The notes beneath the pieces are model-generated. The model was not told where the DNA came from. It made no database searches and worked only from the letters and a program-made list of their open reading frames with translations. DNA of 64,000 nucleotides, taken from NCBI RefSeq assembly GCF_004102745.1, contig NZ_RLII01000002.1, positions 275,686-339,685 on the forward strand, read 5' to 3'. This document shows positions 36,579 to 45,942 of this stretch, piece after piece. Position 1 is the stretch's first letter. Each line of letters opens with the position of its first letter. The translations under genes and the position numbers were made by a program. Origin of the DNA: Acetivibrio mesophilus. GTDB taxonomy: Bacteria; Bacillota; Clostridia; Acetivibrionales; Acetivibrionaceae.

Positions 36579-38795
36579 TTAATTAATATACAGCATATCA
36601 GTCAACTGGAAGTCTACTACCAAATCGATAAATTCCTTAGTCCTGAAATTATATATATACAGAATCTTTTTATTTGAAAATGGCGTCTTTGGTGCCTTCT
36701 CAACTCCATATACAAAGTAGTAATCACCTTTTGCTTTTATGACCTTATCAACATCAAAATAATCTTTGAGCTGCTCGCTATTTCTGGAATTTATGCAATG
36801 GAATGAATTTACTTTACTGTCGGTATCCAGCCCTGAGGTAAATATAAAATTATCAATTTTCTCCCAGTACTCCACTTGGAAGTTTCCTAAAAGCTCTTTA
36901 AACTCATTTGAATAAAGATAAACCTTACTTCTCTTTATATCTGCTTCGTTACCGTTTACAGCCAAACTATCCCCCAATTCATCCCACACTTTGGTTTCCA
37001 TTCCAAGCACCAGGTTTCTAATTCTCATATTATAAGTTGAGACATTCTGATCATATATTAATAGTGCCTGTCTTTGCTTATCGGTTATTCTGTCAATATC
37101 CTCGACAGCTATAAATGTCTTTTGTCCAACTGTCTTAATATTCTTTATTTTGACTATATCACGAGCCATAGATGTTTTATCCTTGTCAAATATATAGAGC
37201 AAATAGTCCTTATCATCTTTGTTTTGCAAATGTACCAGCAGGTTGTCATCCTCGAGTAAAAAGCCCTTAAATGTAACACCTTTATATATTGTTTCAACAT
37301 CTGATAAAACCAAGCATCGTGGTTGATCATTCGGTTTGTCTTTGGAATATGTAAACAGATTTTCCTTCTTTGTGTAAGACGGAACACTTATAGTCTTAAA
37401 TGACTTTGCTGTAATAATACTTTTGGTCTGGTTTAAGGCAATAAACATCCTATCGTTATAGTCTACAATATCCTCAACTTTTACAGTCGTTGCCTTGACA
37501 TCTGCATCTTTGAATACCGAATCCGGCATAAACAGGTCATAAATATCATATTTCGTTGTATTCTTTGTTGAGTTTCTCAATACCAAGAAATAGTCTTTTC
37601 CGCTTTTAGCAGCTACAGTAACTATGTTATTTGTACCGTCTTTATCTTTAAACTGGACTGTCCTGCTAAGGTCAATATCAAGGTCTTCATGTAAAATCCT
37701 GAACTCAGTACCATTATAGCATGCGAAAGGCTTAGTATCTCCCTCAGAGCTAACTGCACTAATGAAAAGAGTATTGTCCTCTATCATTGTCTCCTTGATA
37801 ATAAACTTATCCTGCAACAATCTCGGATTCCATGAAGATTTGTCAAAAACCAGCAAAGAGTATCTTCTTAAATCATCATATTTGTTGATTATTAATTTAT
37901 CATTTAAAACAACATACTGACCCATTGCAAAATTATCTGCAATCAGATAAATACTCCGGCCATCAAATCTGTAGACACTGTCCCTCTTCTGCCTTCTGTC
38001 ATAACCATGCAACAGAAGGTTTCCATTGAACTCTACTTTTTCCTTTATCTCAAAGTTGTTTATCAGAACTTCAAATTTGCCGTTTCTGTATGTAACAAGA
38101 TTATTTGTATCGTTTTCCTTATCAAACAGGGTTATAAGAAGTCCTCCGTTATAGGTAATAGCATTTTTGATTTCATTACCTTTTAGGGAAATAGAACTAA
38201 CCGTCTGACCATCATAAATATATACCATCGGCACCTTACCCTTTTGGTCATAGAAGAGAACCGTACCGGTATCAAACTTTCCTACTCTGCTTATAGATAT
38301 GGTTTTATCCTCCGGATTCCAGTCAACAAAAGAACCGGAATTCTCAGCTACAAATCGAAGCGGGACAACAGTGTTGGAATCTACTATTGTAGGTGCAATA
38401 TCAAGAGGAACCTCATATCCGTCTACAACAGCCTTATTAGAACCTATTGTAAGTTTTATTACATTTCCCTTATATGTTGCAGTAACGGTTTTTGTTGCAT
38501 CATCCCAATCAACACTGTACCCAAGTTCTTCAAAAATTGCCCTGAAAGGAACCAATGTTCTACCGTTGGATATGAAAGGAGCAACCTTAAGCTCCTTATT
38601 AGCGGTCTTTGATGTATAATTCTTTTTGTTTACAGTAAACTTTAAGTCAACAAAATCGGAAGTAACAATCTTTCTAGAGTCGCTTTGGTTAGCCCCGTCT
38701 GCATAACCACAGACTGCTCCCATTGAAACCACTGTGAATAAAGTTGCAAAGATAAGCCCCTTACCCAATGCTTTTGCCAAACGAGTTTTCAACAT
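36579..38795 (-). CDS. Secreted copper-amine-oxidase-N (stalk) domain protein with beta-rich C-terminal region
   Basis: 738 residues. Signal peptide (1-33). Residues about 55-170 form the CuAO_N/stalk domain: ISNGRTLVPFRAIFEELGYSVDWDDATKTVTA then a second NTVVPLRFVAENSGSFVDWNPEDKTI. The remaining about 560 residues show repeating strand patterns with YNG, FDK and TYR-type turns every 40-60 residues, which suggests a beta-propeller; no catalytic motif was recognised. No S-layer or dockerin module is present. Has its own promoter and terminator; lies upstream of sigI4 without overlap. Extracellular role unknown. Confidence 0.8.
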   Translation of the reverse strand: MLKTRLAKALGKGLIFATLFTVVSMGAVCGYADGANQSDSRKIVTSDFVDLKFTVNKKNYTSKTANKELKVAPFISNGRTLVPFRAIFEELGYSVDWDDATKTVTATYKGNVIKLTIGSNKAVVDGYEVPLDIAPTIVDSNTVVPLRFVAENSGSFVDWNPEDKTISISRVGKFDTGTVLFYDQKGKVPMVYIYDGQTVSSISLKGNEIKNAITYNGGLLITLFDKENDTNNLVTYRNGKFEVLINNFEIKEKVEFNGNLLLHGYDRRQKRDSVYRFDGRSIYLIADNFAMGQYVVLNDKLIINKYDDLRRYSLLVFDKSSWNPRLLQDKFIIKETMIEDNTLFISAVSSEGDTKPFACYNGTEFRILHEDLDIDLSRTVQFKDKDGTNNIVTVAAKSGKDYFLVLRNSTKNTTKYDIYDLFMPDSVFKDADVKATTVKVEDIVDYNDRMFIALNQTKSIITAKSFKTISVPSYTKKENLFTYSKDKPNDQPRCLVLSDVETIYKGVTFKGFLLEDDNLLVHLQNKDDKDYLLYIFDKDKTSMARDIVKIKNIKTVGQKTFIAVEDIDRITDKQRQALLIYDQNVSTYNMRIRNLVLGMETKVWDELGDSLAVNGNEADIKRSKVYLYSNEFKELLGNFQVEYWEKIDNFIFTSGLDTDSKVNSFHCINSRNSEQLKDYFDVDKVIKAKGDYYFVYGVEKAPKTPFSNKKILYIYNFRTKEFIDLVVDFQLTDMLYIN

Positions 38796-38894
38796 GCTTT
38801 TCCCCCCAAAATCCTAGAAATTAATGAATTGCAATCTTGCGTCAGTCCAATACAAATTGCATGCAAAGCATAATAATATCAGCTCATGAATTAA

Positions 38895-38923
38895 ATATTA
38901 ACATACAATTATAACCAAGTCAA
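38895..38923 (-). promoter_or_regulatory. Sigma-A promoter of the stalk-domain protein gene
   Basis: TTGACT (38923-38918), 17 bases, TAATAT (38900-38895); leader about 95 bases. Confidence 0.65.
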
Positions 38924-38941
38924 CATAGATAATACAGCGCA

Positions 38942-38985
38942 AACAGGGTTAATTGCCGCTTGCTGCTGAGGCAATCAACCCTGTT
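38942..38985 (-). terminator. Terminator of the chemoreceptor gene
   Basis: AACAGGGTT...ATTGCC and GGCAAT...AACCCTGTT arms with one mismatch; GC-rich stem but few T after it on the minus strand. Confidence 0.65.
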
Positions 38986-39034
38986 CTTAAACCATCTGGT
39001 GTAAAATCAAATTTTGAAAATATAGTAGTATAAA

Positions 39035-41305
39035 TTACGATATTTCTTCAGCTTTTTTCTTCAGGTCTTGCGACAGATTGAGCAAGTTGGTTGTTTGCTC
39101 TAATAATGACTCCTGACATTTTATCTGTTCATTCATTGCCGCACTTACATCAGATATATCCTGAATATTGGACTCAGAGCTTGCACTTATATATTCTACC
39201 GTAGATACTATTTCATTGACAAAGTCATCTATATGCGCAAATACCTGCTTAATCTGAGACACATTTGATGTTATATCGTTCAAAAACTCAATATTTTTAT
39301 CAAAGCTTTCCGTTACATTCATTACTGAACTCTCAGTATTCTCAGCAACCTTATCCAACTTTAACACAACTTTGTTGGTGTTGTTAATTTTTTCAATAAG
39401 ATTATGAATTATCTGGTCTATGTTGCCCGATAGGTCTTTAGTTTTTGAGGCCAAGTTTCTAGTTTCTTCCGATAGCAAATGGAATGTCTTTCCCTGAGCT
39501 CCTAATCTGGCCGATTCAATAGCTGAATTCAGGGCAATCATTTTTGTTTGCTCTGAAATCTCCTTTATCTGTCTAGTAAACTTTGTTATTTCTCTCGAAG
39601 TTTGAATAAGCTCTTTAGATTCCGCGCCTATCTCATTCATAGCGGTTCTAATATTTTGAGACATTTCATGCAGCAGACTAACTGACATTCTATTATCCTC
39701 ACTAATATCCTTTGACTTGGAAATTATAGCATCTACATCTTTCATGGTATCCTTTGCCTGATTAACTTCATCTTTAGTTAAAGCAATCTGCTTCTCCCCT
39801 TCTTTCACAGCCTTGCCCTGCTGAAAACTCTTTTCTTTTACAACTTCCAAAATAGCATTCGTTTGCTCAATTGAAGCATATGTTTCCTCAATCTTTGAGG
39901 ATACACTTGAAGATGCATCAACTGTGATATCTGAGGCATGTTTAACGCTCTTAATCAATTCATTCAGGTTGCCTACCATCTTCGCAAAACTTTTGCTGAG
40001 CTTACCTATTTCATCTTGTCTTTCTTCTACCTTAAACTCTATGGATAAATTACCGTTACCCACCTTTTCCATCATTTTTACCAGTCTCTTTATATTCTTT
40101 GTAATATCCTTATTGACATATTGAGATAAAAGTATTCCCACTGCCAGACAAATCAAACCGATAATTATTACTTGTGCCGAAACTTTGTTAACACTTTCGG
40201 TAATCTTATCAACAGCTGTAACGGTCACAATAGTCCAGCCTAGGTTTGTGCTGTTAATGTCATCTATTGATGAAAAAGTTATCAGCATATCCTTTCCATG
40301 CAGCTTGGTTGTAAATGCTCCGCTTGGCTCGGATTTAACCCTCTTGAATATCTCTTCGTCAATATATAAATTCTGTTCTTTGTCTTCTTGTCCCATATCA
40401 TTGATGGATAGACCCATATGCTCTGTTTTCATGGGATTCATTACAATGTTATTGTTGTTACCCACAAGATACATAACTCCATCATAAGATAAATCCACAT
40501 CATTAAGCACCCTGCCTAAATTTTCATAGTTGATATAGAAGAATAACTGTCCCTGACTTTTTAGGCTTGTCTTTGAATAAATACTTTTTACTAAAGCAAT
40601 TACCTTACCGGATAAACCCGTAGTATCCTGATGAATTCCTATATCCTGTATATAAGGATCATACCACTTTGATTTTTCCCCGCTGTCTATAAAGGCTTTA
40701 ACACTTTCAGCTTCTTTTATATTTGCAGTGGCTTTTAATGTCTGTTGCCCCGAAAACGTAGTTATGTAATTATTAGAAATCGCCATAATACTGTAGAAAT
40801 GATTGCTTTTCTCTTCCACATTATCTGTCAATACCACTTTCAACTGACTGGAATATCTACTTTGTGAAGCCTTATCTTCCGTATTGTTCAACTCCGAAAT
40901 AATATCCGTTATTTGCGCATCCCTGCTCAAAACCATAGCTTCCTGTTCCATAGTTTCAAGAATCATCCGCATATTTGAGGTGGCTTGCTTTGAAACCTGC
41001 AATGTCCCATCCTTTGCCTGTTCTATTAGAATATTTCTTACAATTCCAAAAGAGTAAAAAATTACTATCGACAAGGATACTGTAAGAACAATAGTAACAA
41101 TTACATTAAGTTTAATTCCTATACTTACGTCTTTCAACCTTAAAAAAGGCATAAAATTGCCTTTCTTTTCACCGGATTTTTTCTCGGTGGAATTCTTAGA
41201 GAAATAAGATTTTAATACCTTTATTTCTTTTAATCTTTTTAGTTTTTTTAAACTAAAGTCTTTGATTTTGCTGTAAAATTCTTTTACATCAAATACGAAC
41301 TTCAT
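39035..41305 (-). CDS. Methyl-accepting chemotaxis protein
   Basis: 756 residues. A basic cytoplasmic N-terminal extension (about 1-60) is unusual. TM1 (about 65-90), an extracellular dCache-like domain (about 90-375), TM2 (about 380-400), HAMP (about 400-455), and the signalling helices (about 470-756). The hairpin tip is KEISEQTKMIALNSAIESAR; the next segment AQGKTFHLLSEETRNLA replaces the usual GFAVVAxEIRxLA, so the tip is degenerate. ATG at 41305; the GTG three codons earlier belongs to the GGTAGGTG ribosome site. No other chemotaxis gene is nearby. Ligand unknown. Confidence 0.9.
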   Translation of the reverse strand: MKFVFDVKEFYSKIKDFSLKKLKRLKEIKVLKSYFSKNSTEKKSGEKKGNFMPFLRLKDVSIGIKLNVIVTIVLTVSLSIVIFYSFGIVRNILIEQAKDGTLQVSKQATSNMRMILETMEQEAMVLSRDAQITDIISELNNTEDKASQSRYSSQLKVVLTDNVEEKSNHFYSIMAISNNYITTFSGQQTLKATANIKEAESVKAFIDSGEKSKWYDPYIQDIGIHQDTTGLSGKVIALVKSIYSKTSLKSQGQLFFYINYENLGRVLNDVDLSYDGVMYLVGNNNNIVMNPMKTEHMGLSINDMGQEDKEQNLYIDEEIFKRVKSEPSGAFTTKLHGKDMLITFSSIDDINSTNLGWTIVTVTAVDKITESVNKVSAQVIIIGLICLAVGILLSQYVNKDITKNIKRLVKMMEKVGNGNLSIEFKVEERQDEIGKLSKSFAKMVGNLNELIKSVKHASDITVDASSSVSSKIEETYASIEQTNAILEVVKEKSFQQGKAVKEGEKQIALTKDEVNQAKDTMKDVDAIISKSKDISEDNRMSVSLLHEMSQNIRTAMNEIGAESKELIQTSREITKFTRQIKEISEQTKMIALNSAIESARLGAQGKTFHLLSEETRNLASKTKDLSGNIDQIIHNLIEKINNTNKVVLKLDKVAENTESSVMNVTESFDKNIEFLNDITSNVSQIKQVFAHIDDFVNEIVSTVEYISASSESNIQDISDVSAAMNEQIKCQESLLEQTTNLLNLSQDLKKKAEEIS

Positions 41306-41687
41306 AATTTGCACCTACCCCTTTTGGTGTAGTAAATACACTTCATTAAAAACATCGTCAAATTATTCAACAAATATTACAAGATAAATATTACAACTAA
41401 CAGAAATATTAGACGACTCAGCAATACCATTATGCAAATAAATATCAGTAACAGACAGCATATATAACTGTAGGCAGGCTCACTTTATAACAGAAAACAA
41501 TTTAAAAAGCGGAAATGCTATACTTTTTTTTCAAAATTATTTACCCTATATAATTAAATTATAACATATAAGTTCGCTTTTGTTAATAGCAAAAGCTTGC
41601 AAAGATTTATTTATTTCTTGCTATTCTAAATTTTTATTATCAAAATATTCATATTTATATAGGCTTATTTCTAATTAAATCAACTGT
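41306..41687. other. Intergenic AT-rich region
   Basis: No gene seen. It holds a perfect GCTTTTG/CAAAAGC inverted repeat with a 7-base loop (41575-41595) without a T run, and possible minus-strand TATAAT boxes without a convincing -35. No sigma-D-type promoter for the chemoreceptor was recognised. Confidence 0.5.
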
Positions 41688-41716
41688 TTGACACCCGTTT
41701 TTTTTGACTGTATAAT
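41688..41716 (+). promoter_or_regulatory. Full-consensus sigma-A promoter
   Basis: TTGACA (41688-41693), 17 bases, TATAAT (41711-41716): exact consensus. Drives the zinc-ribbon/TPM pair with a leader of about 105 bases. Confidence 0.8.
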
Positions 41717-41829
41717 TTAACTGAGAGTACAACTTGTTATATTTTTGATGTATAAGTTTGTCGTCCTATCTGAAGAATTAAGAAACAAAATAATGTTCGT
41801 ATCATTACTATTTGAAAAGGAGGATGTAA

Positions 41830-42858
41830 ATGACCTCAGTAAAAGAGTATAAGTGCCCCAGTTGCGGTGCCGGATTGGATTTTGACCCACCTTCTCAGAA
41901 ATGGAAATGCCATTATTGCTTCAATGAATACGAAAAAAGCCAGTTTGACAAGTTTGATGAAGAGGAAATTCTCAATGAGGATATGCCTGAATTGGATTCA
42001 TATATTTGCAACAGTTGCGGAGCTGAATTGATCGCAGATAATACCACTTCCGCCACCTTTTGCATTTACTGCAAGAGTCCTGCAGTTATTAAATCAAGAT
42101 TTTCCGGACGATTCAAACCCAAAAGTGTAATTCCTTTTAGACTGACAAAGGAACAGGCAAAAGAAACATATCAAAAGTGGATAAAAAAACGCATATTTGC
42201 TCCCAAAGACTTTAAATTGAAAGAGGAAGTTGACAAAGTAACCGGAGTTTATGCTCCCTTCTGGCTGTTTGACTGCAAAGCAGACGGATTTATCAGCGGA
42301 GAAGCCACCAAGGTCCACTCGTGGCAGCGTGGTGACTATAAATACACTCAAACAAAGTATTACAGCGTTGTAAGAAGAGGTAATGCCCGTTATAAAAAAA
42401 TTCCTGTGGATGCATCCAAAAAGATGGACGATAAATACATGCATCTTATTGAGCCCTTTGATTACAACGATATAAAAGACTTCTCCATGAAGTATATGTC
42501 CGGCTTTATGGCCGAAAAATATGATGTTGAAGCAGCTGATGCTTCAGCTATACTGAAAGATAGAGTGAAAGATTATATGTCGGAAAGGTTAAGGGGAACT
42601 GTTAACGGGTATTCTTCCTACACCACCAACAGCAGACAGGTAAACATATCCGAGATCGAACAGTGTTATTCAATGCTGCCGGTTTACCTCCTAGTAAATA
42701 AGTACAAGGATAAGAGCCATATATTCATGGTGAACGGACAGACAGGCAAGGTTGCCGGGGATACTCCCCTTTGCCTTCCAAAGCAAATACTTTTTGCTGT
42801 AGTTGTGTTTATTCTTGTATGGATAATAGGTGTGTTTGGAGGTGCTTTACTTGTATAA
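41830..42858 (+). CDS. Zinc-ribbon protein with C-terminal membrane anchor
   Basis: 342 residues. Two zinc ribbons: CPSCG...CHYC (about 9-31) and CNSCG...CIYC (about 61-82). A central domain (about 100-310) includes APFWLFDCKADG and YSMLPVYLLVNKY, found in proteins annotated as TFIIB-type zinc-ribbon containing. One C-terminal TM (about 318-338). ATG after AAGGAGG. The following TPM gene overlaps by 8 bp, so the two products likely act together at the membrane. Function unknown. Confidence 0.82.
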   Translation: MTSVKEYKCPSCGAGLDFDPPSQKWKCHYCFNEYEKSQFDKFDEEEILNEDMPELDSYICNSCGAELIADNTTSATFCIYCKSPAVIKSRFSGRFKPKSVIPFRLTKEQAKETYQKWIKKRIFAPKDFKLKEEVDKVTGVYAPFWLFDCKADGFISGEATKVHSWQRGDYKYTQTKYYSVVRRGNARYKKIPVDASKKMDDKYMHLIEPFDYNDIKDFSMKYMSGFMAEKYDVEAADASAILKDRVKDYMSERLRGTVNGYSSYTTNSRQVNISEIEQCYSMLPVYLLVNKYKDKSHIFMVNGQTGKVAGDTPLCLPKQILFAVVVFILVWIIGVFGGALLV

Positions 42859-43666
42859 AAAGACAAGCGTTTCGTTATTAGCTGTATTGTTTTCTATTTT
42901 TATCCTATGTATTGCACAAATCGGAGTCTATGCCGAAAACTCCAACAACGTCATAGACTATTTAAATTATCTTACCGATAGTGAAATTACGAATCTTCAA
43001 GCTGACATTGACAGCATAAAAAACACCTACGGTCTTGACGTCGTTATTGTTATTACCGATAACACCGATGGCAAGTCTTCCCGTGATTTTGCCGATGATT
43101 TTTTCGATTACAACGGGTATGGTATAGGCAGGGATTACTCAGGCCTGCTGATGCTTATTAACATGCAAGATAGAGAAGTATGGATATCCACATCCGGTGA
43201 GGCCATTGATATTTTTACGAACAGCAGAATTTCTACAATGGAAGACAATATAATAGGTCCTCTATCCAATGCTAAATATTATAATGCATGCAGGACGTTT
43301 ATCAGCGATGTCAAAAGCTATGCCAATGCTGGTGTTCCCCGCGGACAATACAGGGTTGAATCGGACATGACCTACGCTGACAAGGTATCTCGTACGATAA
43401 AGTCCCTGCCGGTATATATAGTTGCCCTTATTATATCTGTAGGATCTACATTGGTATTGTCTTTCTCCAGCAAAGGTAAGGTTACAATAAACTCCAGTAC
43501 CTATGAGGAAAACGGTTCTTTCGTGCTCTCTGAAAGAAGAGATGATTATATAAGAGAGTCCACGGTAAAAACGAAAATTGAGAGAAGTTCAGGCGGAAGC
43601 CAAAAGAGCAGTACACACACCAGCAGCAGCGGTAGAACCCACGGCGGCGGTGGTAAAAAATTCTAA
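42851..43666 (+). CDS. TPM-domain (DUF477/YgcG-like) membrane protein
   Basis: 271 residues. Signal peptide (1-29), TPM domain (about 32-165: DSEITNLQADIDSIKNTYGLDVVIV, then the RDYSGLLMLINMQDREVWIST strand), one TM (about 187-207), and a low-complexity Ser/Gly C-terminus ending HGGGGKKF, typical of the family. The start is probably TTG at 42851, with TTTGGAGG nine bases upstream; an ATG is absent nearby. TPM proteins are linked to membrane-protein quality control, in plants to photosystem II repair; the bacterial role is not known. Confidence 0.85.
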   Translation: MYKKTSVSLLAVLFSIFILCIAQIGVYAENSNNVIDYLNYLTDSEITNLQADIDSIKNTYGLDVVIVITDNTDGKSSRDFADDFFDYNGYGIGRDYSGLLMLINMQDREVWISTSGEAIDIFTNSRISTMEDNIIGPLSNAKYYNACRTFISDVKSYANAGVPRGQYRVESDMTYADKVSRTIKSLPVYIVALIISVGSTLVLSFSSKGKVTINSSTYEENGSFVLSERRDDYIRESTVKTKIERSSGGSQKSSTHTSSSGRTHGGGGKKF

Positions 43667-43679
43667 CAATTGCATTACT

Positions 43680-43734
43680 AAGCCCTGTGAAACCCGCATG
43701 ATTCTCCATCAGGCAGGTATTCACAGGGCTTTTT
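43680..43734 (+). terminator. Terminator of the TPM gene
   Basis: AAGCCCTGTGAA and TTCACAGGGCTT arms around a 28-base loop, then T4. Confidence 0.75.
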
Positions 43735-43753
43735 GATTATACTCAACTCATCA

Positions 43754-44074
43754 TTACTCAATTACCACCGCAGTACCCGAAGCCGTCACCATAAGCATAT
43801 TTCCGCCCTGCCCCAGTACTTCATAGTCAACATCTACTCCTATTATTGCATTGGCACCAATCTGTGCTGCTCTATTGGACATCTCCCGAATTGCTCCCTC
43901 TCTAGCCTCTATTAATTCGCCTTCATAAGACTTAGAACGGCCTCCGAAAAAATTTGAAAGACCGGCAGCGAAATCTTTGATAAAGTCCACACCGGAAATA
44001 ACCTCTCCAAAAACTATCCCCTTATATTCAACAACCTTTCTACCTTCCACCCCATTTGTTGTGGTTATAAGCAT
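43754..44074 (-). CDS. YbjQ/UPF0145 family protein
   Basis: 106 residues, the usual length. [26 protein letters not shown] at the start and [14 protein letters not shown] plus [11 protein letters not shown] at the end are family marks. Forms pentameric rings in solved structures; function unknown, sometimes called heavy-metal-binding. Good GGAGGG before the ATG. Confidence 0.92.
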   Translation of the reverse strand: MLITTTNGVEGRKVVEYKGIVFGEVISGVDFIKDFAAGLSNFFGGRSKSYEGELIEAREGAIREMSNRAAQIGANAIIGVDVDYEVLGQGGNMLMVTASGTAVVIE

Positions 44075-44180
44075 CCCAATCCCTCCAATCTTGAATTATC
44101 TACTGCAACTACACTAACATTATATAATAAATATATTACATATTGCATCATCTATAGGATATTATTCATATATTTTTACA

Positions 44181-45941
44181 TCACTGCACAAATTGACTAT
44201 TATACAAATTGGCATAAAAGCCTTTTAGCGAAAGCAACTCATCATGGGTACCCTGCTCGATAATATCACCGTCTTTCATAACGAGAATAATATCTGCTTC
44301 TCGTATCGTGGACAAGCGGTGTGCAACAATAAAACTTGTACGACCCTGCATTAGTCTTGCAAAGGCCTCCTGAATTTTTATTTCGGTACGGGTATCAATT
44401 GAAGATGTCGCCTCATCTAATATAAGCATGGGCGGCAAACAAAGCATAACACGGGCAATGCTGAGCAATTGCTTCTGTCCCTGCGAAAGAGTTCCTCCTT
44501 CTTCGCTAATGACAGTGTCATAACCGTTTTCCAACCTTTTAATAAAGCTGTGAGCATGAGCGGCCTTTGCCGCAGCAATGATTTCTTCTTCCGATGCCTC
44601 CGGTTTGCCCATTGTGATATTTTCACGAATTGTGCCGGATTTCATCCATGTATCCTGCAATACCATACCATAGTTTTCTCTTAAGCTATTTCGGGTGATG
44701 TTTCTAATATCTATCCCCTCTACTTCTATACTGCCGGAATTAACGTCATAAAAGCGCATCAAGAGATTGATCACAGTGGTTTTTCCGGATCCAGTGGGCC
44801 CGACAATCGCCACACGCTGTCCGGGTTTTACTTTAAGATTTAAATTCCGAATCAAAGGACGTTCTGACACATAGGAAAAAGCCACATTTTCAAAAAGGAT
44901 ATTGCCACTAGCCTTTTCAAGTACGATCGCATTCTCTGCATCCGGAATTTGAGGTTGTTCTTCAATCAACTCAAAAACGCGAGCTGCGCAAGCAAAAGCA
45001 TTTTGCATCTCGGTTATCACACCGGAAATTTCATTGAAAGGTTTTGCATATTGGTTGGCATAGCTTAAGAATATGGAAAGTCCACCTACCGTCATTGTGC
45101 TGCCTACATCCCCACCAATAATCGCTATGGCCCCTGCAAGGGCAACTGAGGCATAAACAAGGCTGTTGATAAACCGGGTTAAAGGGTTTGTTAAAGATGA
45201 AAAGAAAACAGCTCTAAGCGAGCATTTTTCGAGCCTCTCATTAATCTCATCAAACTTTTTCAGTGCTTCTTCCTGATAGGAAAACGCCTGAACTACTTTT
45301 GCATTGCCAATCATTTCTTCTATAAGCGAGGTTTGCTCACCACGGGTTTCGGACTGCAGCTTAAACATGGAATAAGTACGCTTTGCAATAAAATTTGCAA
45401 CAAAGAGAGAAAGCGGCGTAAGAATAACTACAATAAAAGTAATCTTTACATTAATGGTCAGCATGAAAATTAGCGTACCGATAATTGTAACAATACCTGT
45501 AAAAAGCTGTGTAAATCCAATCAAAAGTCCCTCGGCAAACTGGTCAACATCAGCAATTATACGGCTTACAATTTCACCATGGGAATGGGCATCAATATAT
45601 GAGAGGGGTAAAATTTCAATTTTTCTAAAAGCTTTTTTACGAATATCCCGCACCACTTGGTAAGTAATATTGTTGTTTATTGTGTACATCAGCCATTCAA
45701 ATATAGCAGTTATACCAACGGTAAAAGCAATTCTGACAAGAATTTGAGCAACTGCTTTAAAATTTACATTATCCGGTCCTATAATACAATCAATGGCATT
45801 ACCGATGAGAATAGGTACATAAAGAGTTAATGCCACTGTAGATGCAGCAAGCACAATGGAAATCGTTAGAAGGGTACGATATTCCTTAATGTATTTGAGA
45901 ACCTTTCGTAGAGTATCTATCTGACTTTTCTCTTTTTTCAT
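44181..45941 (-). CDS. ABC exporter half-transporter, canonical ATPase site
   Basis: 586 residues. Six TM segments in about 20-315 followed by an ATPase: Walker A GPTGSGKTT, signature LSQGQKQLLSIAR (Q replaces G at position three), Walker B MLILDEATSSID with catalytic Glu, and H-loop FIVAHRLST. A much longer open frame runs upstream to 46190, but those 83 residues are antisense-like sequence overlapping the neighbour; ATG at 45941 follows GGAGGG and lies one base after the neighbour's stop. Pairs with the next gene as a heterodimer. Substrate (drug, lipid or peptide) unknown. Confidence 0.92.
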   Translation of the reverse strand: MKKEKSQIDTLRKVLKYIKEYRTLLTISIVLAASTVALTLYVPILIGNAIDCIIGPDNVNFKAVAQILVRIAFTVGITAIFEWLMYTINNNITYQVVRDIRKKAFRKIEILPLSYIDAHSHGEIVSRIIADVDQFAEGLLIGFTQLFTGIVTIIGTLIFMLTINVKITFIVVILTPLSLFVANFIAKRTYSMFKLQSETRGEQTSLIEEMIGNAKVVQAFSYQEEALKKFDEINERLEKCSLRAVFFSSLTNPLTRFINSLVYASVALAGAIAIIGGDVGSTMTVGGLSIFLSYANQYAKPFNEISGVITEMQNAFACAARVFELIEEQPQIPDAENAIVLEKASGNILFENVAFSYVSERPLIRNLNLKVKPGQRVAIVGPTGSGKTTVINLLMRFYDVNSGSIEVEGIDIRNITRNSLRENYGMVLQDTWMKSGTIRENITMGKPEASEEEIIAAAKAAHAHSFIKRLENGYDTVISEEGGTLSQGQKQLLSIARVMLCLPPMLILDEATSSIDTRTEIKIQEAFARLMQGRTSFIVAHRLSTIREADIILVMKDGDIIEQGTHDELLSLKGFYANLYNSQFVQ

Positions 45942-45942
45942 A

